The notes under the pieces: generated by a model
What the model was told of the DNA's origin: nothing
Database searches by the model: none
What the model saw: only the letters and a program-made list of their open reading frames with translations
Shown: positions 9,895-17,565 of the stretch, piece by piece
Layout: every line of letters begins with the position of its first letter
How positions within the stretch are numbered: position 1 is the first letter of the stretch
Translations under genes and position numbers: made by a program
From: Nocardia shimofusensis NBRC 100134
GTDB lineage: Bacteria; Actinomycetota; Actinomycetes; Mycobacteriales; Mycobacteriaceae
DNA: 64,000 nt
Direction of reading: 5' to 3'
Assembly: GCF_001613125.1 (NCBI RefSeq)
Contig: NZ_BDBT01000025.1
Location: 1 to 64,000, forward strand

Positions 9895-9980
9895 TGCTCG
9901 GCCTCCGCACGGTCGCCGGGTGCCAGAGTTACCTCGCCCGCAACGACATAGGCCGCGAGACCAGGGAGAATATGAAACAT
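9891..9980 (-). CDS. Small leader ORF, 29 codons
   Basis: ATG at 9980, seven bases after a strong -10 hexamer, so the transcript would be leaderless or nearly so. The product starts MFHILPGLAAYVVAGEV, is hydrophobic in its first half and acidic at its end. Its TGA overlaps the GTG of the aldehyde dehydrogenase (GTGA), the same coupling used through the operon. I do not recognise a family. It may be a small protein, or simply the means by which ribosomes on a leaderless mRNA reach a GTG that lacks a good ribosome binding site. Confidence 0.55.
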   Translation of the reverse strand: MFHILPGLAAYVVAGEVTLAPGDRAEAEQ

Positions 9981-9987
9981 GACGAGC

Positions 9988-10017
9988 ACCATACATAGTG
10001 TTCAGATGTTATGTCAA
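9988..10017 (-). promoter_or_regulatory. Regulon promoter P1 (leader ORF, ALDH, mce operon)
   Basis: On the minus strand TTGACA (10012-10017), an 18-base spacer and TATGGT (9988-9993). Two abutting 13-bp boxes cover it: TGACATAACATCT (10004-10016) and GAACACTATGTAT (9991-10003). The first box includes the -35, the second runs into the -10, as in the other promoters of this region. A bound repressor would block RNA polymerase. Confidence 0.8.
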
Positions 10018-10059
10018 TCACTTCTGCCGCCGCAGCCTGTGAACCATTTTCCCATCGGT

Positions 10060-10089
10060 CGAACATGTCATATATACACCATGTATGAA
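10060..10089 (+). promoter_or_regulatory. Regulon promoter P2 (enoyl-CoA hydratase/isomerase gene)
   Basis: CGAACA (10060-10065), 18 bases, TATGAA (10084-10089). Box 1 GAACATGTCATAT (10061-10073) abuts box 2 ATACACCATGTAT (10074-10086), whose arms ATACA/TGTAT are a perfect inverted repeat. The -35 is poor, so the promoter may be weak. The in-frame ATG at 10081 lies inside the -10 and cannot be the start. Confidence 0.7.
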
Positions 10090-10104
10090 CTATCATTCCG
10101 CGGC

Positions 10105-10920
10105 ATGAAGGAATGGGAATTGATTTCCAGGACAGAGGTCCTCGAAAATCGGCGCTCGGGTGGGGCAACCGCATTGATCCTCGCCCGGCCGCACGCGTTG
10201 AACGCATTCGATCTCGCGTTGCAACAGCAGTTGCGCGAAGCCGTCGACCAGGTGGCGGAGGACGATTCGGTGCGCTGCGTAGTCATCACCGGCGCGGGCC
10301 GGGCGTTCTCGGCTGGAGCGGATCTGGCGCTGGACGAGCTGACGCCGGGAACTCGCTTGTCCCCTCGCACCGAGGAGGAACTGCGAATGCGCTACAACCC
10401 CGCCGTGCGCGCGATCCGCACCATGCCGAAACCGGTGATAGCCGCCGTCAACGGTGCCGCCGTCGGGGCAGGCTGCTCCTTGGCACTGGCCTGCGACCAG
10501 ATCGTCGCGGCCCGATCGGCCTCTTTCACGCTGGCCTTCGCCAAGGTCGGGCTGACGCTCGACGCGGGCGCCTCGGCACTGCTCGGCGCCCGGATCGGGC
10601 TGGGCCGGGCCACTCGGTTGGCGCTGCTCGCCGAGCGCGTCGGCGCGGAGACGGCGCTCGGCTGGGGCATGGTGGACGAGGTCGTGGCCGACGAAGCCGT
10701 GATCGGCCGCGTGGCCGAACTCGCGCTGCGCCTGGCCGACGGCCCCACCGCGGCGTTCGCGGCGACCAAGCGCAGCCTCAACACGGCCCTGCTCCCCCAA
10801 CTGGAGGCCGCGTTCGAAAGCGAGGTCCAGGAGCAGACCAGGCTTGTCGATGCCCGCGACTTCCGGGAAGGCGTGGCGGCGTTCGCCGGGAAACGAGCCC
10901 CGAACTTCGAGGGCCGCTGA
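10105..10920 (+). CDS. Enoyl-CoA hydratase/isomerase family protein (isomerase-like)
   Basis: 271 residues of crotonase fold, starting at MKEWELISRT; ATGs further upstream fall in the promoter. Oxyanion-hole segments AFSAGADL (68-75) and GAAVGAGCSLAL (117-128) are intact. The two hydratase glutamates are not: the canonical PEV...PGAGG region reads FAKVGLTLDAGAS, with Ala for the first Glu and Asp153 near the second. A lone Asp here is the pattern of PaaG and other enoyl-CoA isomerases, so double-bond isomerisation is more likely than hydration. Single gene, divergent from the mce operon, under its own regulon promoter. EchA13 of the M. tuberculosis Mce3R region is the contextual counterpart. 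Confidence 0.85.
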   Translation: MKEWELISRTEVLENRRSGGATALILARPHALNAFDLALQQQLREAVDQVAEDDSVRCVVITGAGRAFSAGADLALDELTPGTRLSPRTEEELRMRYNPAVRAIRTMPKPVIAAVNGAAVGAGCSLALACDQIVAARSASFTLAFAKVGLTLDAGASALLGARIGLGRATRLALLAERVGAETALGWGMVDEVVADEAVIGRVAELALRLADGPTAAFAATKRSLNTALLPQLEAAFESEVQEQTRLVDARDFREGVAAFAGKRAPNFEGR

Positions 10921-10950
10921 CGGATTCGGCGGCGCCGCCGGCAGCACTGA

Positions 10951-11763
10951 TCAGGCGGCGCCCCCGCCGAGCGCCCGCAGCAGGGCTGCGTCGAACTCGT
11001 CGGGAGCCTCCAGCATCGGGTAGTGACCGGTGTCGAGCTCGACCAGCGTGGTCGCGAGCCGCTCGTGCAGCCAGCGAGCGCCGCGGACCGAGAGCGCCGG
11101 GTCGGCGGTACCGATGATCTGGGTCACCGGAACCCGCACGCCATCGAGGAGGTGCACCTGGTCGGTGCACAGCAGCGTCCGCATGGCGGCGCGGGCCGCC
11201 CAGCTCGGGGTGCGCAGCGACATGCGGTGCAACCAGTCGAGCAGCTGCGGACTGGGAGCGCTCTTGAACGGATCGCCGACGGCGCTGCGCCGCAGGGCGA
11301 TCCGGTCGTCGTGCTCAGCCGCGAGAATGGCGGTCAGCGGGCCGTCTGCGGGCACCCCGAACGGGAAGGACTCGGTGCGGGAAGCCGCGACACCGTTCGA
11401 GGCCACCAGGACGAGCCGATCCACCAGATCAGGGCGGTCGTGCGCGAGCCGCAACCCGACCATCCCGCCCAGCGACCAGCCCACCACCGCGGCCCCCGTC
11501 ACTTCGGAGGTGGCCAGCACGTCGGCGGCATCGGCGGTCAGCGAGCCGATCTCGTAGCCGTCCAGCGGGGCATCCGAGCCGCCGTGCCCTCGCAGATCCA
11601 TGGCGAGCACCCGGTAGCCGGCCTCGGCGAGCACCCGGATCTGGCGGTCCCAGGCTGCACTGCTCAGGCTCCAGCCGTGGATGAGCAGCACAGGCCGGCC
11701 GGCTCCCAGCTCCCGGACGTTGATGCGCACACCGTCGCGCCCAACGATGAGACGTTCGGTCAT
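10951..11763 (-). CDS. Alpha/beta hydrolase
   Basis: 270 residues. Nucleophile Ser97 in GWSLGG, oxyanion stretch HGWSLS (29-34), Asp near GTADP (about residue 222) and His247 in GHYPMLE make a complete triad; no signal peptide, so cytosolic. Could be an esterase acting on the ester made by the Baeyer-Villiger enzyme encoded at 21,242, or a C-C hydrolase; the sequence alone does not decide. Third gene of the leftward thiolase operon, but separated from the second by a strong hairpin, so it may be expressed at a lower level. Confidence 0.87.
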   Translation of the reverse strand: MTERLIVGRDGVRINVRELGAGRPVLLIHGWSLSSAAWDRQIRVLAEAGYRVLAMDLRGHGGSDAPLDGYEIGSLTADAADVLATSEVTGAAVVGWSLGGMVGLRLAHDRPDLVDRLVLVASNGVAASRTESFPFGVPADGPLTAILAAEHDDRIALRRSAVGDPFKSAPSPQLLDWLHRMSLRTPSWAARAAMRTLLCTDQVHLLDGVRVPVTQIIGTADPALSVRGARWLHERLATTLVELDTGHYPMLEAPDEFDAALLRALGGGAA

Positions 11764-11784
11764 GATTCCTCTTGCTCTTACGAG

Positions 11785-11819
11785 GCGGTGGGCCGCCCCA
11801 TACTCGGGCGGCCCACCGC
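11785..11819 (-). terminator. Perfect 14-bp hairpin between fadB-like and hydrolase genes
   Basis: GCGGTGGGCCGCCC and its exact complement flank a 7-base loop (CATACTC). No T-tract follows on the minus strand. It fits a (possibly partial) terminator inside the operon, or an mRNA stabiliser. Confidence 0.6.
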
Positions 11820-11840
11820 GGGTCGAGGCGCGTGCCCCGG

Positions 11841-14039
11841 TCAGGACAGCGCGAGCTCCCGGCCGCCGTGGGCGGCTGCCAGGGTGCCGCCGTTACAGGC
11901 GAGCGCGACCAGCGACGCCGGCGGGGCGAAGCGGCCACCGTACGCGGCGGCGAGTTCCTCGGCGCGGCGGACGAATCCGGCTACCCCGCCCGGGTAGCCG
12001 TCGACGTACTGCAGTACCCCACCGGTCCAGCCCGGGTAGCCGATGCCGAGCAGCGATCCGATGTTGGCGTCAGGCACCGATTCGAGCACGCCCTCGTCAA
12101 GGCACTTCACCGATTCGATCGCCTCCACGAACAGCAGCCGCTCTTTCAGATCGACGAAGGGGAGGTCGGCGCGCGGCGCGCCGAAGGCTTCCCGCAACCC
12201 CGGCCACAGCCGGGTGCGGGCGCCGTCCTCGTACTCGTAGAAGCCGCTGCCCGCCAGCCGCCCGGCCCGGCCGAACTCACCGAGCATGCGGTCCAGCACG
12301 GCTTCGGCCGGATGGGGATCCCAGCTGCCGCCCGCCGCCTCCGCAGCAGCGCGGGAGGCGTCCCGCACTCGGCGCAGCAACTCCAGGTTGAGCTCGTCGG
12401 CGAGTTGTAGCGCCGGGGCGGGGTAGCCGGCCTGGGTGGTCGCCTGCTCGATCACCGTTGCGGGCACGCCCTCACCGAGCATGGCCAGCGCCTCGTTGAC
12501 GAAGGTGCCGATCACCCGGCTGGTGAAGAAGCCCCGGCTGTCGTTGACCACGATCGGAGTCTTGCCGATCACGCCGGCGAGATCCAGTGCTCGCGAGAGT
12601 GTTTCGGCAGAGGTCCGCGCACCCTTGATGATCTCGAGCAGCGGCATGCGGTCCACCGGACTGAAGAAGTGCAAGCCGATGAACCGATCGGGAGCCGAGA
12701 CACTTTCGGCGAGGCCGGTGATCGGCAAGGTCGAGGTGTTGGACCCGATCAGCGCGTCGGGCGCCAGCAGTGACTCGATCTCGCGCAGCACGTCGGCCTT
12801 GAGCGCGGGATCCTCGAACACCGCTTCGATGACCAGGTCGGCGCCGGACGCCGCCGCCACCTCAGTGGCCGGTGTGATCCGCGCGAGCACCTCGTCTCGT
12901 GTCGCCGCGGTGATCTGCCCGGCCCGCACCCGCCTGTCCAGCACCCGCTGGGAGTAGCCCTTGCCTCGCTCGGCCGCCTCGGCCGTGACATCCTTCAGCA
13001 CGACCTCGATACCGGAGACCGCGCACTGGTAGGCGATGCCGGCGCCCATCATTCCGGCTCCGAGCACGATCGCCTTGCGCGGTGACCACGGCTGCCGCGC
13101 GGCGTCGCGGCCGCGCGGGCCCCTGACGACCTGTAGATCGAAGAAGCCGGCCTGGATCATGTTCTTCGCGATCTGCCCGGTGGCGAGGTCGAGGAAATAC
13201 CTGGCCTCGATCGCCAGCGCGTTGTCGACGTCGACCTGTGCGCCCTCCACCGCCGCCGCCAGGATGTTCTCCCGCGCGGGTGCGGGCGCGCCCTTCGTCT
13301 GTGCACGCAGCGTCGCGGCCAGCGCGGGCAGAGTGGCATGCAGCGGTTCGCTGCGATCGCCCGGTGCCCCGCCCGGAATGCGGAATCCGGGGATGTCCCA
13401 TGGCTGCCGAGCGCCTGCGTGCTCACGGATCCACGCAGTCGCGGCCGGGATCAATTCAGCGGCGGTCGCCACCGTAGCGTCGACGAGGCCGAGGTCGAGC
13501 GCATCGGCCACCGTGTGCTTCGCGCCGCTCAGCAGAACATCACGCAGGGCCGCCTGCACCCCGAGCAGGCGGACGGTGCGGACCACCCCACCTGCGCCGG
13601 GCAGCAGGCCCAGCGTGACCTCGGGCAAGCCGAGCCGCACACCCGGAGCGTCGAGGACGATCCGGTGGTGCGCGGCCAGGGCGAGCTCGAGGCCACCGCC
13701 GAGCGCCGATCCGTTGATCGCGGCCACGACCGGGACCGGCAGCTTCTCGAGCCGCCGCAGCAGCGAGCTGTTGCGCTGGACGAAGGCGGCGAACTCCTCG
13801 ATCCGGTCGCGGTCGGCGGCGCGCAGGTCGTGCAGATCGCCACCGGCGAAGAAGGTCTTCTTCGCGGAGGTGAGGATCACCCCGGTCAGGTCCGCGTCGT
13901 TCTCGAGGGCGTCGAGTTCCGCGGCGAGGGATGCCACAAACAGCGAGTTCATGGTGTTGACCCGCTGGTTCGGATCGTCGATGGTCAGGGTGACGATCCC
14001 GCCGGAATCGCGAGTGACGTGAATAGCGCTGGTGCTCAT
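11841..14039 (-). CDS. Enoyl-CoA hydratase / 3-hydroxyacyl-CoA dehydrogenase fusion (FadB-like)
   Basis: 732 residues. The N-terminal crotonase domain (1-190) has both catalytic glutamates, Glu118 in GGGLELAL and Glu140 in LPEVTLG. A linker leads to the NAD-binding domain beginning LGAGMMGAGIAYQCA (about 326-340), with HFFSPVDRMPLLEI as the catalytic His region, and two C-terminal 3HCDH helical domains. It would hydrate enoyl-CoA and oxidise the 3-hydroxyacyl-CoA in one chain. Lies 34 bases after the thiolase, its expected partner in a trifunctional beta-oxidation complex. Confidence 0.92.
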   Translation of the reverse strand: MSTSAIHVTRDSGGIVTLTIDDPNQRVNTMNSLFVASLAAELDALENDADLTGVILTSAKKTFFAGGDLHDLRAADRDRIEEFAAFVQRNSSLLRRLEKLPVPVVAAINGSALGGGLELALAAHHRIVLDAPGVRLGLPEVTLGLLPGAGGVVRTVRLLGVQAALRDVLLSGAKHTVADALDLGLVDATVATAAELIPAATAWIREHAGARQPWDIPGFRIPGGAPGDRSEPLHATLPALAATLRAQTKGAPAPARENILAAAVEGAQVDVDNALAIEARYFLDLATGQIAKNMIQAGFFDLQVVRGPRGRDAARQPWSPRKAIVLGAGMMGAGIAYQCAVSGIEVVLKDVTAEAAERGKGYSQRVLDRRVRAGQITAATRDEVLARITPATEVAAASGADLVIEAVFEDPALKADVLREIESLLAPDALIGSNTSTLPITGLAESVSAPDRFIGLHFFSPVDRMPLLEIIKGARTSAETLSRALDLAGVIGKTPIVVNDSRGFFTSRVIGTFVNEALAMLGEGVPATVIEQATTQAGYPAPALQLADELNLELLRRVRDASRAAAEAAGGSWDPHPAEAVLDRMLGEFGRAGRLAGSGFYEYEDGARTRLWPGLREAFGAPRADLPFVDLKERLLFVEAIESVKCLDEGVLESVPDANIGSLLGIGYPGWTGGVLQYVDGYPGGVAGFVRRAEELAAAYGGRFAPPASLVALACNGGTLAAAHGGRELALS

Positions 14040-14073
14040 GAGTTCGGATGTCCTTTCCGGAATGCTCGGCAGA

Positions 14074-15291
14074 TCAGAGGGCTTCGATGACGGTCGCGAT
14101 GCCCATTCCGCCGCCGACGCACAGCGTCACCAGGCCGTATCGGCCGCCGGTCCGGTGCAGTTCGTCCAGCACGGTGGACACGAGCATGGCGCCGGTCGCG
14201 CCCAGCGGGTGACCCATCGCGATCGCTCCGCCGTTGACGTTGACCTTCGCGAGGTCGATGTCGAGATCCTTCACGAATCGCATCACCACCGAGGCGAACG
14301 CCTCGTTGACCTCGAACAGGTCGATGTCGGAGACCTGCAGGCCTGCCTTGGCCAGTGCTTTGCGGGAGGCCGGTGCCGGCGCGGTGAGCATGATGGTGGG
14401 GTTGTCGCCGGAAACCGCGGTCGCCACGATCCGCCCGCGCGGGGTCAGCCCCAGTTCCACGCCCGCCTGCTCGCTGCCGATGACCAGCAGGGCAGCTCCA
14501 TCCACGATGCCGGAGCTGTTCCCCGCGTGGTGCACGTGGTCGATCCGCTCGACCTCGGGAAACTCCTGCAGAGCCACTGCGTCGAAACCGGCCTTCGCGC
14601 CCAGCGAGGCAAAGGACGGCGGCAGCTCGGCAAGGGATTCCACACTGGTCCCGGGACGGATGGTCTCGTGGCGGTCGAGCACGACCCGGCCGGTGATGTC
14701 TCGGACCGGCACAACCGATCCTGCGAAGCGTCCCTCCGCCTCAGCCTTCGCGGCGAGCTCGTGCGAGCGAGCCGCGAACTCGTCGACATCGGCGCGGCCG
14801 AATCCCTCGAGGGTGGCGATCAGATCGGCGCCGATGCCCTGCGGGACGAATCCGGTCGCGAGGTTGGTCGCGGGGTCGTCCATCCAGGCCGCGCCGTCGG
14901 AGCTCATCGCCACGCGGGACATGGATTCCACGCCACCGGCCAGCACCACGTCCTCGAAACCGGACCGCACTTTCTGAGCCGCCAGGTTCACCGCCTCCAG
15001 GCCGGAGGCGCAGAAGCGGTTGATCTGCACGCCGGCGACCGTATGCGGCAGTCCCGCCACCAGCGACGCCGTGCGCGCGATGTCACCACCCTGTTCCCCG
15101 ATCGGCGAGACGACGCCGAGCACGATGTCGTCGATCCGGGCCGGGTCCAGCGAAGGGTTGCGCTCCAGCACCGACCGGATCGTCCCGCTCGCGAGATCGA
15201 TCGGCTTGATCGTGTGCAGGGAACCGGAACTCTTTCCCCGGCCGCGCGGTGTTCGGACGGCGTCGAAGATCAGCGCCTGCGTGTCCGGCAT
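14074..15291 (-). CDS. Acetyl-CoA C-acyltransferase (thiolase)
   Basis: 405 residues starting at MPDTQALIF (ATG 15291). Nucleophile Cys94 in NRFCASGLEA, His361 in GHPLGATG and Cys391 in CVGGGMG form the standard thiolase site. It cleaves 3-ketoacyl-CoA in the last beta-oxidation step. First gene of the leftward thiolase-fadB-hydrolase operon; the mRNA leader from the mapped promoter would be about 50 bases. RBS GAGGAG precedes the start. Confidence 0.93.
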   Translation of the reverse strand: MPDTQALIFDAVRTPRGRGKSSGSLHTIKPIDLASGTIRSVLERNPSLDPARIDDIVLGVVSPIGEQGGDIARTASLVAGLPHTVAGVQINRFCASGLEAVNLAAQKVRSGFEDVVLAGGVESMSRVAMSSDGAAWMDDPATNLATGFVPQGIGADLIATLEGFGRADVDEFAARSHELAAKAEAEGRFAGSVVPVRDITGRVVLDRHETIRPGTSVESLAELPPSFASLGAKAGFDAVALQEFPEVERIDHVHHAGNSSGIVDGAALLVIGSEQAGVELGLTPRGRIVATAVSGDNPTIMLTAPAPASRKALAKAGLQVSDIDLFEVNEAFASVVMRFVKDLDIDLAKVNVNGGAIAMGHPLGATGAMLVSTVLDELHRTGGRYGLVTLCVGGGMGIATVIEAL

Positions 15292-15349
15292 GAGGACTCC
15301 TCTGTCGAAGGGGTGTACGCGAGTGCCACTACGATCAGGCACTTTTCGG

Positions 15350-15379
15350 AACATACAATGCGTCTGAACACATTGTCTA
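15350..15379 (-). promoter_or_regulatory. Regulon promoter P3 (thiolase operon)
   Basis: On the minus strand TAGACA (15374-15379), 18 bases, TATGTT (15350-15355). Box 1 AGACAATGTGTTC (15366-15378) abuts box 2 AGACGCATTGTAT (15353-15365) in the same phase as at P1. Confidence 0.75.
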
Positions 15380-15393
15380 GTCCGACTTCCTCG

Positions 15394-16110
15394 TCAATCG
15401 GCGACGAACGTAACCAGCTCTTCGAGCGCCTGCCGCTCGGTGCGGTAACCGTTGACCGGATGACCGACATCCGGGTAGCCGAAGGAGATTCCGAGCAGCA
15501 CCTGACGTTCCGGGGGCAACCCGAGATGCTCCCGCAGCAGCGGAGCCTGGGTTGCCAGCGCGGCCTGCGGAATCGTGGCAACCCCGCGACTGTGCGCCGC
15601 GAGGACGAAGTTGGACACGAAGATCCCGCAATCCACGGCGCCGTACGCGCCGAGTGCCCGCTCCGTCGTCACGATCGCGACGTGCGGCGCGTCGAAGAGA
15701 TCGAAGTTCCGCAGCGTCTGCCTCCTCGACGCCGCCCGGTCCCCCTTGTCGATGCCGAGGCTGTCGTAGAGCTGCCATCCGCTGATCTGCCGCCGCTCGC
15801 GGTAGACCCCGTCGTAGGACTCAGGGAAGGCGATATCGGGCGCCGGCTCCCCGCCGGCCGCGACCGCGGAACACAATGCGTCGCGCAGCCGCGCGGTGCC
15901 GGCAGCCTCGGTCACGTGCACGTGCCACGGCTGAGTGTTACACCACGACGGGGAGCGACGAGCCAGCTCCAGGATCCGGGCGATCTCGGAGCGCGGGACC
16001 GGCTCCGGGGTGAATGCGCGGCAGCTCCAACGGGAGCGCAGGATGCGTTCGAGCGCATCGGTGGCTTCGTCATCCGGGACGAGAGCAGGGGCATCGAGCA
16101 TTTCGGACAT
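15394..16110 (-). CDS. Nitroreductase family protein
   Basis: 238 residues of the FMN-dependent nitroreductase fold: RWSCRAFTPEPV (27-38) as the FMN phosphate-binding Arg region, SPSWCNTQPWHV around residue 53-64, and GIFVSNFVLAAHSRG in the helical core. Flavoprotein with unknown natural substrate; in a catabolic cluster such proteins may reduce enones or activated C=C bonds. Transcribed leftward, divergent from the oxygenase gene, and only about 15 bases from the thiolase promoter region downstream. No clear own promoter of the regulon type on the minus strand, although one box lies between the two divergent genes. Confidence 0.85.
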   Translation of the reverse strand: MSEMLDAPALVPDDEATDALERILRSRWSCRAFTPEPVPRSEIARILELARRSPSWCNTQPWHVHVTEAAGTARLRDALCSAVAAGGEPAPDIAFPESYDGVYRERRQISGWQLYDSLGIDKGDRAASRRQTLRNFDLFDAPHVAIVTTERALGAYGAVDCGIFVSNFVLAAHSRGVATIPQAALATQAPLLREHLGLPPERQVLLGISFGYPDVGHPVNGYRTERQALEELVTFVAD

Positions 16111-16184
16111 GGGATTTCCTCACCACACGGCGGCACGGTCGAGCCTCGGCAAAAAGCATTGACGCTGAGGCCAGACAGAGAGTG

Positions 16185-16213
16185 TAGACATAGTGTTCAG
16201 TTGGGTCTACCCT
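16185..16213 (+). promoter_or_regulatory. Regulon promoter P4 (DUF2236 oxygenase operon)
   Basis: TAGACA (16185-16190), 17 bases, TACCCT (16208-16213). Only one clear box, AGACATAGTGTTC (16186-16198), overlapping the -35; the second position is degenerate. Spacer is one base shorter than in the other promoters. The site also lies between divergent genes and may serve the nitroreductase. Confidence 0.6.
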
Positions 16214-16245
16214 CGATGTAACGGCAGTCACAACGAGGAGATCGC

Positions 16246-17565
16246 ATGACCAGCACAGCTACGCGCCCTGACGATCGCACCTTCCGGGGCGATCTCGACG
16301 TTCCGCCCGGGCTTCCCCGCGGCATCGACCTCGGTCGCATCGCGAACAAGGACAAGGCCATCGCGATGTACGGCCGTGAGCTGGTGGAGAAGCTGACCGA
16401 TCACGCCCTGCTCGCCGACGACTACGCCTACCAGGCGATGCTCGACTTCAAGGACAAGTCCACCGCCACCAATTGGCGCACCTTCGATCTGGCGTTGGAG
16501 CGAGGCATCGACGCGGTCGAGGATCCGAGCCCCGGCCTGGTCGCCCTGTTCGAGGAACTCGACCGTATCCCGGACTGGGTGGATTTCGACCAGCTCTACC
16601 GTGGTGCCGTCGCCTTCTGGCGAGCCGGGCCGATCGTCCCCCCGGTTCTCGCCTGGGCCACTATCGCCGGCGGATTCTCCATGTACAGCGCGACCCGCCC
16701 GGTCCTGTTCAGCGGCAGGCTGCGCCAGTCCGACAAGGTCGGGACCCGGCTGATCGAGAGCTTCCGCTACGTCGTCGCCGCCTACACCCCCGGCGGCATG
16801 CACCGGTTCGAGGAGGGCTTCCGGCTCACCGCGAAGGTGCGGATGATCCATGCCGCGGTCCGGCACAGCCTGAGCCGCTCCGAGGCATGGGACTGGGCGA
16901 ACTGGGGCGTGCCGATCAACAACCTCGACGGCATGGTCACCCAGGCCGGACAGTTCGGGGTGAAGTTCATCGACGCCGTCCAGAACTCCGGGATCCGATA
17001 CAGCGACCGGGAACTCGAGGACATCTTCGCGCTGAGCCGCTACGTCGGTCACGTGATCGGTGTCCCGGAGGACATCCTGCACACCAGCTACGAGGATGCG
17101 CGGCGCAAGACCGAACTGCACACCCTGCTCGAGTTGCCGCCGGACGAACTGTGCCGCGACGTCGTGCACTCGGTCATCGCCTACAGCGTGGAGAACCCGC
17201 CCGGCGATGTGGAGGTCCTGCCCGGACCGATCGCCAAGTTCATGACAACCGAACGCAGGCTCGCACTGGCCTACGGTCTGCTGCACTCCTGGATTCCCGC
17301 CGATGTGTTGACCGCCCTCGGCGCCGAGCGCACCCCCTGGCGGCACGTCCTGCCCGCGGTCCGCCCGCTCGTCTCGGTCGCAGATCGGATCGGCAGGCTG
17401 CTGCCGCACGACGACGAGAAGACGGCCTTCGACATTCTGCGAACCTTCAACGCCGCGATCGCGGTGCCCAACGGTGAGAAGGCCGTCGCCGTGGCGAACC
17501 CGGAGGAAGTGCACGCCGACGTCGCCGCCAACAAGGGCGGCATGCCTGTGGTGGCCGGCTCGTGA
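16246..17565 (+). CDS. Oxygenase of the MpaB/Lcp family (DUF2236)
   Basis: 439 residues. The helical b-type haem domain typical of latex-clearing protein and MpaB covers roughly 100-330, with the hallmark KVRMIHAAVRHSL (197-209), where His202 or His207 would be the haem ligand, followed by WGVPINNLDGM. Known members cleave isoprenoid C=C bonds to an aldehyde and a ketone. No signal peptide or Tat motif, so this is an intracellular member and not a secreted rubber oxygenase. RBS GAGGAG 7 bases before the ATG. First gene of a two-gene operon with the racemase, whose start overlaps its stop. Confidence 0.85.
   Translation: MTSTATRPDDRTFRGDLDVPPGLPRGIDLGRIANKDKAIAMYGRELVEKLTDHALLADDYAYQAMLDFKDKSTATNWRTFDLALERGIDAVEDPSPGLVALFEELDRIPDWVDFDQLYRGAVAFWRAGPIVPPVLAWATIAGGFSMYSATRPVLFSGRLRQSDKVGTRLIESFRYVVAAYTPGGMHRFEEGFRLTAKVRMIHAAVRHSLSRSEAWDWANWGVPINNLDGMVTQAGQFGVKFIDAVQNSGIRYSDRELEDIFALSRYVGHVIGVPEDILHTSYEDARRKTELHTLLELPPDELCRDVVHSVIAYSVENPPGDVEVLPGPIAKFMTTERRLALAYGLLHSWIPADVLTALGAERTPWRHVLPAVRPLVSVADRIGRLLPHDDEKTAFDILRTFNAAIAVPNGEKAVAVANPEEVHADVAANKGGMPVVAGS

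Noticed and set aside
10081..10083. Upstream in-frame ATG for the crotonase gene
   Set aside because: It lies within box 2 and the -10 region of promoter P2, upstream of the expected transcription start.
16246..17565. Secreted latex-clearing protein (Lcp)
   Set aside because: Same superfamily, but no Tat or Sec signal is present, so an extracellular rubber oxygenase is not supported.
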